Shown here: piece after piece, positions 42,875 through 50,043 of the stretch
Layout: each line of letters starts with the position of its first letter
How positions within the stretch are numbered: position 1 is the stretch's first letter
The notes under the pieces: generated by a model
Told to the model about the DNA's origin: nothing
What the model saw: only the letters and a program-made list of their open reading frames with translations
Databases searched by the model: none
Program-made: the position numbers and the translations under genes
Assembly (NCBI GenBank): GCA_021826065.1
Contig: JAKADY010000019.1
Coordinates: forward strand, 1 to 50,043
DNA: 50,043 nt
Direction of reading: 5' to 3'
Source: Pseudomonadota bacterium
Lineage (GTDB): Bacteria > Pseudomonadota > Gammaproteobacteria > Burkholderiales > Thiobacillaceae

Positions 42875-44767
42875 TTAGGCGCTGGCGAACAGGCTGCTGG
42901 GGGTGTCGGCCGGGGCGTTGGAGAGCAGCTCCTCCATGTCCAGCACCAGCACGATGGAACCGTCCCCGGACAGGGTCGCCCCGGCGATGCCCTTGGGCTT
43001 GATGTCGGCGAGCGGCTTGATCACCACGTCGTCGCGGCCGACGAAGCCGTCCACGGCGAGGATGAAGGTCGACTCCGCCGCGTGCATGAGCACCCCATAG
43101 GCCGGGGGCTGACGCGCCTCCCAGCCGATCAGCTTGGCCAGGCTGCGGACCGGCAGTACCTCGTCGCGCACCACCAGGGTGGCGCGTCCCGACACCCGCT
43201 GCACCTCTTCCGGTTTGATGGGGATGATCTCCCGCACCAGGGACAGCGGCACGGCGAAGGACTGGTCGTTGAGCCGCACCACCAGGACCGGCAGGATGGC
43301 CAGCGTGAGCGGCAGCGAGATGGTGAAGGTGGTGCCCTGGCCGGGTACGGACAGGACGTCGATCTTGCCGTTCAACTTGGTGATGTTGGTCTTCACCACA
43401 TCCATGCCCACACCGCGGCCGGAGACGCTGGAGATCTGGTCCTTGGTGGAAAAGCCGGGCAGGAAGATGAGCTGCAGGGCCTGGCGGTCGTCCAGGCTGT
43501 TGGCCGCCTCGGCATCGATCACCCCTTTTTCCACCGCCTTCTGGCGGATCACATCAGGCCGCATGCCGCGCCCGTCGTCGGCGATCTCGATGAAGACGTG
43601 GTCGCCCACCTGGCTGGCCGACAGGGTGACCAAGGCCTTGGCCGGCTTGTTGGCGGCAATGCGTTCCTCGGGGGACTCGATGCCGTGATCCACGGCGTTG
43701 CGCACCAGGTGGACCAGGGGGTCGTTCAAGTCCTCGATCATGGTCTTGTCGAGCTCGGTCTCCTCGCCCGACAGGACGAGCTCCACATCCTTGCCGAGCT
43801 GGCGGGCGAGATCGCGCGCCAGCCGCGGATACTTTTGGAACAGCCGGCCGATGGGCTGCATGCGCGTCTTCATCACCGCGTTCTGCAGGTCGGAGACCAG
43901 GAGGTCGAGCTGGTTGACGGCGAGGTCCAGCGCCTTGAGCGTCTCCGGGTCCTGGCGGCCGTGCAGGATCTGGCTCTTGAGATTGGCGATGCGGTTCTTG
44001 GTCAGACCGATCTCGCCGGAGAGGTTGAGCACCTGATCGAGACGGGCCGTGTCCACGCGGATGGTGGTCTCTTTCTGCAGACTCTGCTGCGGGCCGGGGT
44101 TGGCCGCAGCCCGGCTGGGTGCGGGTAGGTCTTGGCTGGGGGGGACGGCAGGCTTGGCGGCGGTCTGTGGGCCGTCGGCGGCTGCGACTACAGGGGCGGC
44201 CGGCGCGGGCGTAGCGGCGCTCGGCGCGCTGAGGGGCCTGCCGGTGAGGGCCGCATGCAGGACATCCCAGTTGATGCCGTCCAAGCCCTCTGCGGCGGCA
44301 GGGGGTTGCGCGGTTGGCTCGCTCTGCACAACGCGCTGCGCTGGCGCCACCGCCTCACCTGCGGGGGCGGCAAGCTTGCCGGCCAGGGCAGCATCCAGTG
44401 AGGCCAGCAGGCCGGGGTCGGCGGCCTGGGGTTGCACGCTCTGGGCCAGGGTGTCGAACATGTCGCGCACGGTCGCGGTGGCGGCCATGATGATGTCCAT
44501 CAGCTCCGGCGTCAGGGCGATCTCGCTGTTGCGCAGCTTGTCGAACAGGTTCTCGGTGCGGTGGCAGAGGGTGACCATGTTGTCGACGTTGAGGAAGCCG
44601 GCCCCCCCCTTGATGGTGTGAAAGCCGCGGAAGATGTCGTTGAGCAGCTCCTTGTCGTCCGGGCGCTTCTCCAGCTCCACCAGCTTGTTGTCGACCTGGC
44701 TCAACAGCTCCCCGGCCTCCATCAGGAAGTCCTTCAACAATTCCTCCATCCCGGCGAAGTCACTCAT
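42875..44767 (-). CDS. cheA: Chemotaxis histidine kinase CheA
   Basis: The 630-residue kinase has P1 with phospho-accepting His50 in FHTIKGGAGFL, a Pro/Ala-rich linker (about 140-230) in the P2 region, the P3 dimerisation helices, P4 HATPase (LVHLVRNAVDHGIESPEER, DDGRGMRPDVIRQKA, SGRGVGMDVVKTNI) and a P5 CheW-like domain. It phosphorylates CheY according to receptor state. The recognisable P2 CheY-docking domain appears short or absent, replaced by low-complexity sequence. It follows cheZ in the operon. Confidence 0.94.
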   Translation of the reverse strand: MSDFAGMEELLKDFLMEAGELLSQVDNKLVELEKRPDDKELLNDIFRGFHTIKGGAGFLNVDNMVTLCHRTENLFDKLRNSEIALTPELMDIIMAATATVRDMFDTLAQSVQPQAADPGLLASLDAALAGKLAAPAGEAVAPAQRVVQSEPTAQPPAAAEGLDGINWDVLHAALTGRPLSAPSAATPAPAAPVVAAADGPQTAAKPAVPPSQDLPAPSRAAANPGPQQSLQKETTIRVDTARLDQVLNLSGEIGLTKNRIANLKSQILHGRQDPETLKALDLAVNQLDLLVSDLQNAVMKTRMQPIGRLFQKYPRLARDLARQLGKDVELVLSGEETELDKTMIEDLNDPLVHLVRNAVDHGIESPEERIAANKPAKALVTLSASQVGDHVFIEIADDGRGMRPDVIRQKAVEKGVIDAEAANSLDDRQALQLIFLPGFSTKDQISSVSGRGVGMDVVKTNITKLNGKIDVLSVPGQGTTFTISLPLTLAILPVLVVRLNDQSFAVPLSLVREIIPIKPEEVQRVSGRATLVVRDEVLPVRSLAKLIGWEARQPPAYGVLMHAAESTFILAVDGFVGRDDVVIKPLADIKPKGIAGATLSGDGSIVLVLDMEELLSNAPADTPSSLFASA

Positions 44768-44850
44768 GATTCACTCCTCTTTGGATACCGGTCGCGTGGA
44801 CGCACGGCCTCGGCCGGTGGCTTGCCGCGTGCCCTGTGCACCGCGCGTGG

Positions 44851-45636
44851 TCAGAAACCCAGACTCTCCAGTAATTCGTCGACCTGCTCTTGGTTGGTGA
44901 CGACGTCGTCTCGCCCCTGCGCGCTGATGACCGGGCCTTCCAGCAGATCGGGCCGCACGGCCTGGCGCTTTTCCTCCGGCGTGGTCTCGATGAGCAGGCC
45001 GAGCAGTTGTTTTTCCAGGGTCTGGGCGGCGTCCAGGACCTTTTTGATCACCTGGCCGGTCAGGTCCTGGAAGTCCTGGGCCATGATGATCTCCATGAGC
45101 TGGGCGTTGGTGGCCTCGGTCTGCTCCGGCACCTGTTTGAGATAGGCGTGGGTGTCCCGCACCAGGGCCTTGAACTCGTCCACCCCCAGCTCCTTGTTGA
45201 GCAGACGGTCCCACTGGCCCGCCAGCGCACGTGCGCCTTCGCCCAGGCGCTGTTGGATGGGTTGTGCGGTCTCGGCGGCGTTCAGGGTGCGCTCGGCCGC
45301 CTGGGCGGTCATGGCGGCGATGTAGTTGAGGCGGTCGCGGTTGTCGGGGATCTCCTTGGCCACCTTCTGCAGCGCGCTGTCCAGGCCCAGCTCCCTGAGC
45401 AGGTTGTGCAGGTTGCGCGTCATCTGGCCGAGCTGCGAGAAAACCCGTTCGGGACAGATGCCGCTGTCGCCCTCCCGGGGCTCGCCGGCATGGCTGACCG
45501 CCTCAGCGATGCTGTCGAACAAGGCCTCCAGCTCGGGGGTATCGCCACTGGCCGGCTTCTCTTGCTTGGCCTTTTCGCTTTGGCCGTAGGCGATGCTGTC
45601 GAACAGCGCCTCCAGTTCCGGTGAATCGCCACTCAT
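44851..45636 (-). CDS. cheZ: Chemotaxis phosphatase CheZ with duplicated N-terminal motif
   Basis: The 261-residue protein dephosphorylates CheY-P. The catalytic helix region has AQDFQDLTGQVIKKVLD, with the catalytic Gln in DFQDLTGQ, and the CheY-binding C-terminal peptide QEQVDELLESLGF is at 249-261. Unusually, SGDSPELEALFDSIA (residues 2-16) and SGDTPELEALFDSIA (30-44) repeat at the N-terminus, and the ELEALFDSI core resembles the C-terminal peptide. It lies 83 nt before cheA and downstream of cheY on the minus strand. Confidence 0.92.
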   Translation of the reverse strand: MSGDSPELEALFDSIAYGQSEKAKQEKPASGDTPELEALFDSIAEAVSHAGEPREGDSGICPERVFSQLGQMTRNLHNLLRELGLDSALQKVAKEIPDNRDRLNYIAAMTAQAAERTLNAAETAQPIQQRLGEGARALAGQWDRLLNKELGVDEFKALVRDTHAYLKQVPEQTEATNAQLMEIIMAQDFQDLTGQVIKKVLDAAQTLEKQLLGLLIETTPEEKRQAVRPDLLEGPVISAQGRDDVVTNQEQVDELLESLGF

Positions 45637-45772
45637 TCTTCGCTCCTAGTTGTAGCCCATCGCTGAGGCAAGAGATCAGACAGCGCCGGGTCGGGCATGT
45701 CTGGGCTCGTCGTCACGGGACGCTCGCTTGTGACGCGGGTCGAGCATCTACGGTTACTGACCAGCATCTGCA

Positions 45773-46162
45773 TCACATACCGTATTTTTCAAAGATCTTG
45801 TTCAGCTTCTCTTCAAGGACCGCCGCGGTGAAGGGCTTGACGATGTAGCCCGAGGCGCCGCTCTGGGCCGCCTCGATGATGTTTTCCTTTTTGGCCTCGG
45901 CGGTGATCATCAGGACCGGCAGCCCCTTGAGCGCGGCATCGGCGCGGATGTTCTTGAGCAGATCGATGCCGGTCATGTTCGGCATGTTCCAGTCGGTGAT
46001 GACGAAGTCGATGTTGCCATTCTTGAGCTTCTGCAGGGCGATCACGCCATCCTCGGCCTCGTCCACGTTGGTGAAGCCCAATTCCTTCAGCAGGTTGCGA
46101 ACGATGCGGCGCATGGTGGAGAAATCGTCCACCACCAGGAACTTCAGGTTCTTGTCGGGCAT
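45773..46162 (-). CDS. cheY: Chemotaxis response regulator CheY
   Basis: The 129-residue single-domain receiver has all active-site residues: Asp12, Asp13, Asp57 (phospho-acceptor in [11 protein letters not shown]), Thr87, Tyr106 and Lys109, in E. coli numbering. As CheY-P it binds FliM at the flagellar switch, and CheZ removes the phosphate. The 136-nt gap to cheZ holds an inverted pair CGTCAC/GTGACG at about 45713 but no clear promoter. Confidence 0.96.
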   Translation of the reverse strand: MPDKNLKFLVVDDFSTMRRIVRNLLKELGFTNVDEAEDGVIALQKLKNGNIDFVITDWNMPNMTGIDLLKNIRADAALKGLPVLMITAEAKKENIIEAAQSGASGYIVKPFTAAVLEEKLNKIFEKYGM

Positions 46163-46210
46163 GCTTTCCTCGTCCGGTCGGTCATGGGTGTGCGTCCTTG
46201 GAAGGGGTGT

Positions 46211-47149
46211 TCAGCGCTTGAGAAAGGTGATCAGGGTGTCGGCCAGCACCGCCGGGTCGAACTTCGCGACATAGGCATCGACACCGACACGCTGGCCCAT
46301 CGTCTTGTTGGCCTCCGATGACAGCGAGGAGTGCATGATCACGGGGATGCCGGCGAAACGCGAATCGGTCTTGATGTTCTTGGTGAGCACGTAGCCGTCC
46401 ATCTCCGGCATCTCCGCATCCACCAGGATGAGCTGGATCTGCTCGCGCAGCGGTCTGCCCTCCGTCCCCGCCCGTTTGGCCAGATTCGCGAGCTTGTCCC
46501 AGGCCTCCTTGCCATCGTTGGCCTGGATGTAGTTCAGGCCCAGCTTGTCGAGCACCATGACGATCTCTTTGCGGGCCACGGCGGAGTCGTCGGCGAAGAA
46601 GACCGTCACCTCACGTGCATGTTCCATCTGCGGCATGAGCGGCAGGGGTTTCTCGCCGAGGACCTCGGCCAGGACCCGTTCGACGTCGAGGATGGACACC
46701 AGACGTCCGTCGTCCAGCTCGGTGATGGCGGTGATCAGGCCCTCCTGCCCGGCCAGCATGTTCTCCGGCGGTTTCACCCGGTCCCAGTCCACCCGGATGA
46801 TGCGGTCCACGTCCTGCACCAGGAAACCCTGGGTGTGACGGGAGAACTCGGTCACGATCATGGTCTGTCCCAGCCCCTCAGGGACCTTCTCCAGCTTGAT
46901 GAACTTTGCCAGCGAGATCACCGGGATGATGCTGCCGCGCAGGCTGATCACCCCCTCGGCGCCGTAGGGCATGTTGGGGGTGAGGGTGATGGGCGGGGTC
47001 GGGCAGACCTCGCGCACCTTGAAGACGTTGATGCCAAAGGTCTCGTGTGTGCCCAGGGTGAAGAGCAACAGTTCCATCTTGTTGGAGCCGGCCAGCTTGG
47101 TGCGGGCGTCGACGTTGTCGATCAGTTGGGGCGAATCCAGGGGGTTCAT
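46211..47149 (-). CDS. cheV: Chemotaxis coupling protein CheV, copy B
   Basis: The 312-residue protein has an N-terminal CheW-like adaptor domain (about 25-165) and a C-terminal receiver (about 175-310), with the phospho-acceptor Asp in LILVDAEMPEMDGY. CheV links receptors to CheA and uses phosphorylation to tune coupling. It is the second of two tandem CheV genes, similar to copy A throughout, including ARTKLAGSNKMELLLFTLG against ARTKLAGANKLEILLFTLG. It lies 48 nt before cheY. Confidence 0.93.
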   Translation of the reverse strand: MNPLDSPQLIDNVDARTKLAGSNKMELLLFTLGTHETFGINVFKVREVCPTPPITLTPNMPYGAEGVISLRGSIIPVISLAKFIKLEKVPEGLGQTMIVTEFSRHTQGFLVQDVDRIIRVDWDRVKPPENMLAGQEGLITAITELDDGRLVSILDVERVLAEVLGEKPLPLMPQMEHAREVTVFFADDSAVARKEIVMVLDKLGLNYIQANDGKEAWDKLANLAKRAGTEGRPLREQIQLILVDAEMPEMDGYVLTKNIKTDSRFAGIPVIMHSSLSSEANKTMGQRVGVDAYVAKFDPAVLADTLITFLKR

Positions 47150-47162
47150 GGCGGGCTCCCAT

Positions 47163-48104
47163 TCACTTCAGCAGGCGGGCGAGCACTTCGGCCAGCCGGT
47201 GGGGTTCGAACTTGGGGACGTACTCATCCACGCCTACCGACAGGCCCAGATGCCGGTTGGCCTCCGAGGACAGCGAGGAGTGCATCAGCACGGGGATGCC
47301 GGCGAAGCGCGGGTCGGACTTGACCTGTTTGGTCAGCACATAGCCGTCCATCTCGGGCATCTCCACGTCGGTGAGGATGACCTGGACGTAGTCGCGCACC
47401 GGCCGCCCGGCCACCTCGGCCTGGGCGGCGATCTTCTGCAGTTCCTCCCAGGCCAGGCGGCCGTTCATCGCCGAGATGCCGTTCACACCCAGTGCCTCCA
47501 GGGTGCGCGCCACCTGCCGCCGCGCCACCGACGAGTCGTCGGTATAGAACACCGTGCGATTCGGACAGTCGAGCGGGGTGAGGTTGGCATAGATGTGGCT
47601 GTCGTCGTAGTTGGTGGTGTCCGACAGGATCTTTTCCACGTCCAGCATCATCACCAGCTGCTTGTCGGGCAGCTCGGTCACCGCGGTGACCAGTCCGCCC
47701 ATCTTTGCCGTGAGCATGGCCGGCGGCACCTTCATGTCGGCCCAGTCGATGCGCAGAATGGTGTCCACCTCGCCCACCAGGAACCCCTGGGTCTGGCGGT
47801 TGTACTCCGTCACGATCATGATCGAGGGCGGGGCGTCAGTCTGGATGCCGATGTATTTGGCCAGGTCGACCACCGGCACCAGCACCCCGCGCAAGCTGAC
47901 CATGCCCTCCACGGCAGGGGGCATGTCCGGCGCCCGCGTGATCTCGGGGATGCGCATCACCTCGCGCACCTTGAAGACGTTGATGCCGAAGATCTCCTTG
48001 CGCTGGGTGCCCACGTCCACGCCCAGCGTGAACAGCAGGATCTCCAGCTTGTTCGCCCCGGCCAGCTTGGTCCGGGCGTCGATACGGCGCAGCAGTTCAG
48101 ACAT
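47163..48104 (-). CDS. cheV: Chemotaxis coupling protein CheV, copy A
   Basis: The 313-residue protein has the same CheW-like plus receiver architecture. The receiver Asp is in VILTDVEMPEMDGY, and Lys is replaced by a VPKFEPHRLA context near the end. It contains an extra short segment (GVDVGTQRKEIFG) compared with copy B. It lies 13 nt before copy B and 7 nt after the MCP gene, so all are co-transcribed. The divergence between copies indicates an old duplication, perhaps serving different receptors. Confidence 0.93.
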   Translation of the reverse strand: MSELLRRIDARTKLAGANKLEILLFTLGVDVGTQRKEIFGINVFKVREVMRIPEITRAPDMPPAVEGMVSLRGVLVPVVDLAKYIGIQTDAPPSIMIVTEYNRQTQGFLVGEVDTILRIDWADMKVPPAMLTAKMGGLVTAVTELPDKQLVMMLDVEKILSDTTNYDDSHIYANLTPLDCPNRTVFYTDDSSVARRQVARTLEALGVNGISAMNGRLAWEELQKIAAQAEVAGRPVRDYVQVILTDVEMPEMDGYVLTKQVKSDPRFAGIPVLMHSSLSSEANRHLGLSVGVDEYVPKFEPHRLAEVLARLLK

Positions 48105-48111
48105 GGGGTCC

Positions 48112-49764
48112 TCACAGGGTGTTGGCCAGCTTGAACCGGCTGACCGATTCGCGCAGGCGCTCGGCCAGGTCCGTCAGTTCACGCGCGGCCTGGGCCGATT
48201 GATCGGATACGGTGCGGTTGTCCCCGGCCATGGTGTGGATCTCCTCCACCCGGCCGGCGATGGAGCGGCTGGCGAGCTCCTGTTCGGCGCGGATGCGGTC
48301 GATGGTGTGGATCATCTCCGACAGGCTCACGACCGCCTCGTTGATCGAGCCGATCGCCTCGCCGACCTGTTGGGCCATGTCCACGCCCTGCGCCACCTCC
48401 TGGCTGCCCTGTTCCATGGAGGCGACGGCGCGCGCCGTCTCCTGCTGGATGTTCTTGATCGTGGTGGAGATCTCGCTGGTGGCGGAGGAGGTCCGTTCGG
48501 CGAGCTTCCTGACCTCGTCGGCCACCACGGCGAAGCCGCGGCCCTGCTCACCGGCGCGGGCCGCCTCGATGGCGGCATTGAGGGCGAGCAGGTTGGTCTG
48601 GTCGGCGATGTCCTTGATCACGCTGACGATGCGGCCGATCTCCTCCGACTGCCGTCCCAGGGTGCTCACCACCTGGGAGGTCTCCAGCACGGTGCGGGAG
48701 ATGGCGCGGATGCCCTCGGTGGCGGTGTTCACCACGGCCTGGCCGTGGGCGGCCCGCTGGCTGGCCTGGTCGGCCGCGGCCACCATGCTGGCGATGTTGT
48801 CGCCGACGCGGGCGATGGTGTCGGCCATCTCCTGAGCGGCGCGGGCCGTGTCCTGCGAAAGCAGGGCCTGGCGGTTGGAGTTCTCCGCCACCGACAGGCT
48901 GTTGCTGGCCGTGCCCTGGGCGGCGCGGGTCACCGCCTCGGCGGAGCGCCGGATCTCGCCGATCAGTCGGGAGAATTCGATCGCCATCTCGTTGAAGCTG
49001 CGGCCGACCTGAGCGAGTTCGTCGCGCCCGGGCAGCCGGGCCTGGTCGCTCAGATCCCCCTTGGCGAACTGCTGCGCGGCGCGTTCCAGCTCGCTGGCGC
49101 TGACGACGATGGAGCGGCGGATGGCCAGGCTCAGCAGTACAGAGAGGATGAGGCCCACGGCCATGACCCCCAGGGAGACGGCCTGCAGCAGCTCGCTTTG
49201 CCCGGCGATGCGGTCGCGGGCGGCCTGCGCCTCCTTCTTGAGGTGGCCGATGAGGGCCTCCGTGGCCTCGTCGAGTTGGACGGTCGCCGGCTGGATGATG
49301 TCCTTGTGGTGTGCGGCGGCGCGCTCGAAATCCTCCGCCAGCAGCATGTCGCGGATGGGGGCGATCCCCTCCTGGCCGTACTTCATGCGCGTGGCCATGT
49401 AGCGGTCATAGAATTGTTTGGCCTCCGGTGTCATGGGCCGCTGGCCGAAGGCCTGCAGGGACTCGCTGATCACCCGGATCTGCTTGTCGACCTTGTCGAA
49501 CCACTCCTGCGCGGCGAAGGCGTCACCGGACATGCGCGCCTCCTGCACCAGGTTGCGCACGTTGGCCTGGCGGTAGCGGACCTCCTGTAGTTGGTCGATG
49601 GCGGCCTGGCTGCCCTCGTAGGCATCCGCCAGGGTCACGGTGGCCTGGCGTATGCCCCACAGCCCGCTCAGGCCGGTGATCAGCATCATGGCCGAGAGGA
49701 ACAGGGTCAGGCCCAAAAGCCGGGTGCCGATGGTGTACTGGTTCAGCAGTCTCATGGTATCCAT
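48112..49764 (-). CDS. Methyl-accepting chemotaxis protein
   Basis: The 550-residue receptor has two membrane helices (about 12-35 and 193-215) around a helical periplasmic ligand-binding domain of about 150 residues, probably four-helix-bundle type. A HAMP domain (about 215-270) and a cytoplasmic signalling domain follow, with the conserved hairpin tip [26 protein letters not shown]. There is no C-terminal NWETF-type CheR-binding pentapeptide. It is the first gene of the chemotaxis operon, with a sigma-28 promoter about 45 nt upstream. Start at 49764 or 49755. Confidence 0.92.
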   Translation of the reverse strand: MDTMRLLNQYTIGTRLLGLTLFLSAMMLITGLSGLWGIRQATVTLADAYEGSQAAIDQLQEVRYRQANVRNLVQEARMSGDAFAAQEWFDKVDKQIRVISESLQAFGQRPMTPEAKQFYDRYMATRMKYGQEGIAPIRDMLLAEDFERAAAHHKDIIQPATVQLDEATEALIGHLKKEAQAARDRIAGQSELLQAVSLGVMAVGLILSVLLSLAIRRSIVVSASELERAAQQFAKGDLSDQARLPGRDELAQVGRSFNEMAIEFSRLIGEIRRSAEAVTRAAQGTASNSLSVAENSNRQALLSQDTARAAQEMADTIARVGDNIASMVAAADQASQRAAHGQAVVNTATEGIRAISRTVLETSQVVSTLGRQSEEIGRIVSVIKDIADQTNLLALNAAIEAARAGEQGRGFAVVADEVRKLAERTSSATSEISTTIKNIQQETARAVASMEQGSQEVAQGVDMAQQVGEAIGSINEAVVSLSEMIHTIDRIRAEQELASRSIAGRVEEIHTMAGDNRTVSDQSAQAARELTDLAERLRESVSRFKLANTL

Positions 49765-49807
49765 CCGTTGGTGGTTGGGTGTATCCCCTGATGCACTACG
49801 GCATGGA

Positions 49808-49834
49808 TGAACGGCACGACGCGGGAAAACTTTA
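49808..49834 (-). promoter_or_regulatory. Sigma-28 (FliA) promoter of the chemotaxis operon
   Basis: On the minus strand TAAAGTTT (49834-49827) and GCCGTTCA (49815-49808) are separated by exactly 11 nt. The flagellar class 3 consensus is TAAAGTTT-N11-GCCGATAA, giving 8 of 8 and 6 of 8 matches. It is upstream of the MCP gene, as expected for late motility genes. Confidence 0.85.
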
Positions 49835-49847
49835 GCGTTGCTATCAT

Positions 49848-50043
49848 CCTAAAAACCGCAGTTGACCGCTCTTATGGCTTCGTAACAGCTCGATGATGCA
49901 AGAGATTTTGCCTCCGGTCATCCACTCCCAGAGGGTGAACACGCTACGCGCCCGCCTTCGGTCTTGTACGCCCGTCTGGCTGCGTTGCTCCTCCTTGCAG
50001 GGAGCCACCCTGCGGCGTCGTCGCGCCTTGCCAGCCGGGCGTA
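49848..50043 (+). mobile_element. MITE copy 3, cut by the window end
   Basis: Starts with the perfect terminal repeat CCTAAAAACCGCAGTTGA and matches copies 1 and 2 until the window ends about 40 nt before the expected right end. The flanking ATCAT at 49843-49847 is the predicted target-site duplication. It inserted 13 nt upstream of the -35 box of the sigma-28 promoter. A small deletion relative to copy 1 is seen where copies 1 and 2 read TTGCAGGCAGCC. Confidence 0.85.

Noticed and set aside
45713-45740. CGTCAC/GTGACG inverted pair between cheZ and cheY as an operator
   Set aside because: Only 6-bp arms with a long centre and no promoter nearby. Chance is likely in GC-rich DNA.
47611-49590. 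Long open frames antisense to the MCP and CheV genes
   Set aside because: Same reason: shadows of high-GC coding regions with no start signal or recognisable domain.

Overview
The window is a high-GC stretch of chromosome from a Gram-negative proteobacterium that oxidises sulfur. The gene families (YajQ, a COG4255-like protein beside transaldolase, DUF2062 next to ComEC, LolCD, CheV/CheZ chemotaxis, CHASE2 cyclase next to a class II phosphodiesterase) point to the Betaproteobacteria or the beta/gamma border, for example a Thiobacillus-like chemolithotroph. That placement is inference from gene content. No rRNA, tRNA, CRISPR array, prophage or transposase gene was recognised. Coding density is very high and many neighbours overlap by 4 nt.

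Layout. 1-5.9 kb: DUF2788 protein, a frame-disrupted ppnP, yajQ, pcm, a COG4255-like gene with tal, a DUF2189 membrane protein, YjbQ and a small exported protein. 6-9.4 kb: lolC-lolD followed by soxX-soxA. 9.4-14.5 kb: DUF2062, comEC and an HDOD/receiver-like/GGDEF protein. 14.9-20.2 kb, leftward: cusR-cusS-methyltransferase-pgi-sirB2. 20.5-25.6 kb, rightward: a copper operon encoding a small exported protein, a TolC-like lipoprotein, a multicopper oxidase, a cupredoxin, DUF411, a CusF-like protein and a Met-rich protein. 25.7-31.1 kb: glycogen genes glgB, glgC and a GH57 enzyme. 31.2-34.1 kb: SlyD-like PPIase, Uma2 protein, exported SCP2-like protein and a YeeE/YedE transporter pair. 34.1-37.0 kb: an Mla-like lipid transport operon whose ABC subunit is a short protein without ATPase motifs. 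37.1-41.6 kb: SH3b, M48 peptidase, CHASE2 adenylate cyclase and cyclic-nucleotide phosphodiesterase. 41.7-49.8 kb, leftward: MCP-cheV-cheV-cheY-cheZ-cheA-EAL/HDOD.

Three copies of a 236-bp non-coding element (the third cut by the window end) have 18-bp terminal inverted repeats. Both complete copies are flanked by 5-bp direct repeats that differ between sites, which is the structure of a miniature inverted-repeat transposable element (MITE). One copy lies between a gene and its terminator, one at the 3' end of the pgi-sirB2 unit, and one just upstream of a flagellar-type (sigma-28) promoter of the chemotaxis operon.

The most unusual points are the MITE family, the compensated double frameshift in ppnP, the degenerate ABC subunit in the Mla-like operon, a CheZ with two N-terminal copies of a motif resembling its C-terminal CheY-binding peptide, the copper operon with an outer-membrane channel but no pump, and a symmetric operator-like palindrome in front of the YeeE/YedE pair. 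Start sites, motifs and repeats were read from the sequence. Family assignments rest on recognised motifs, not on database searches.
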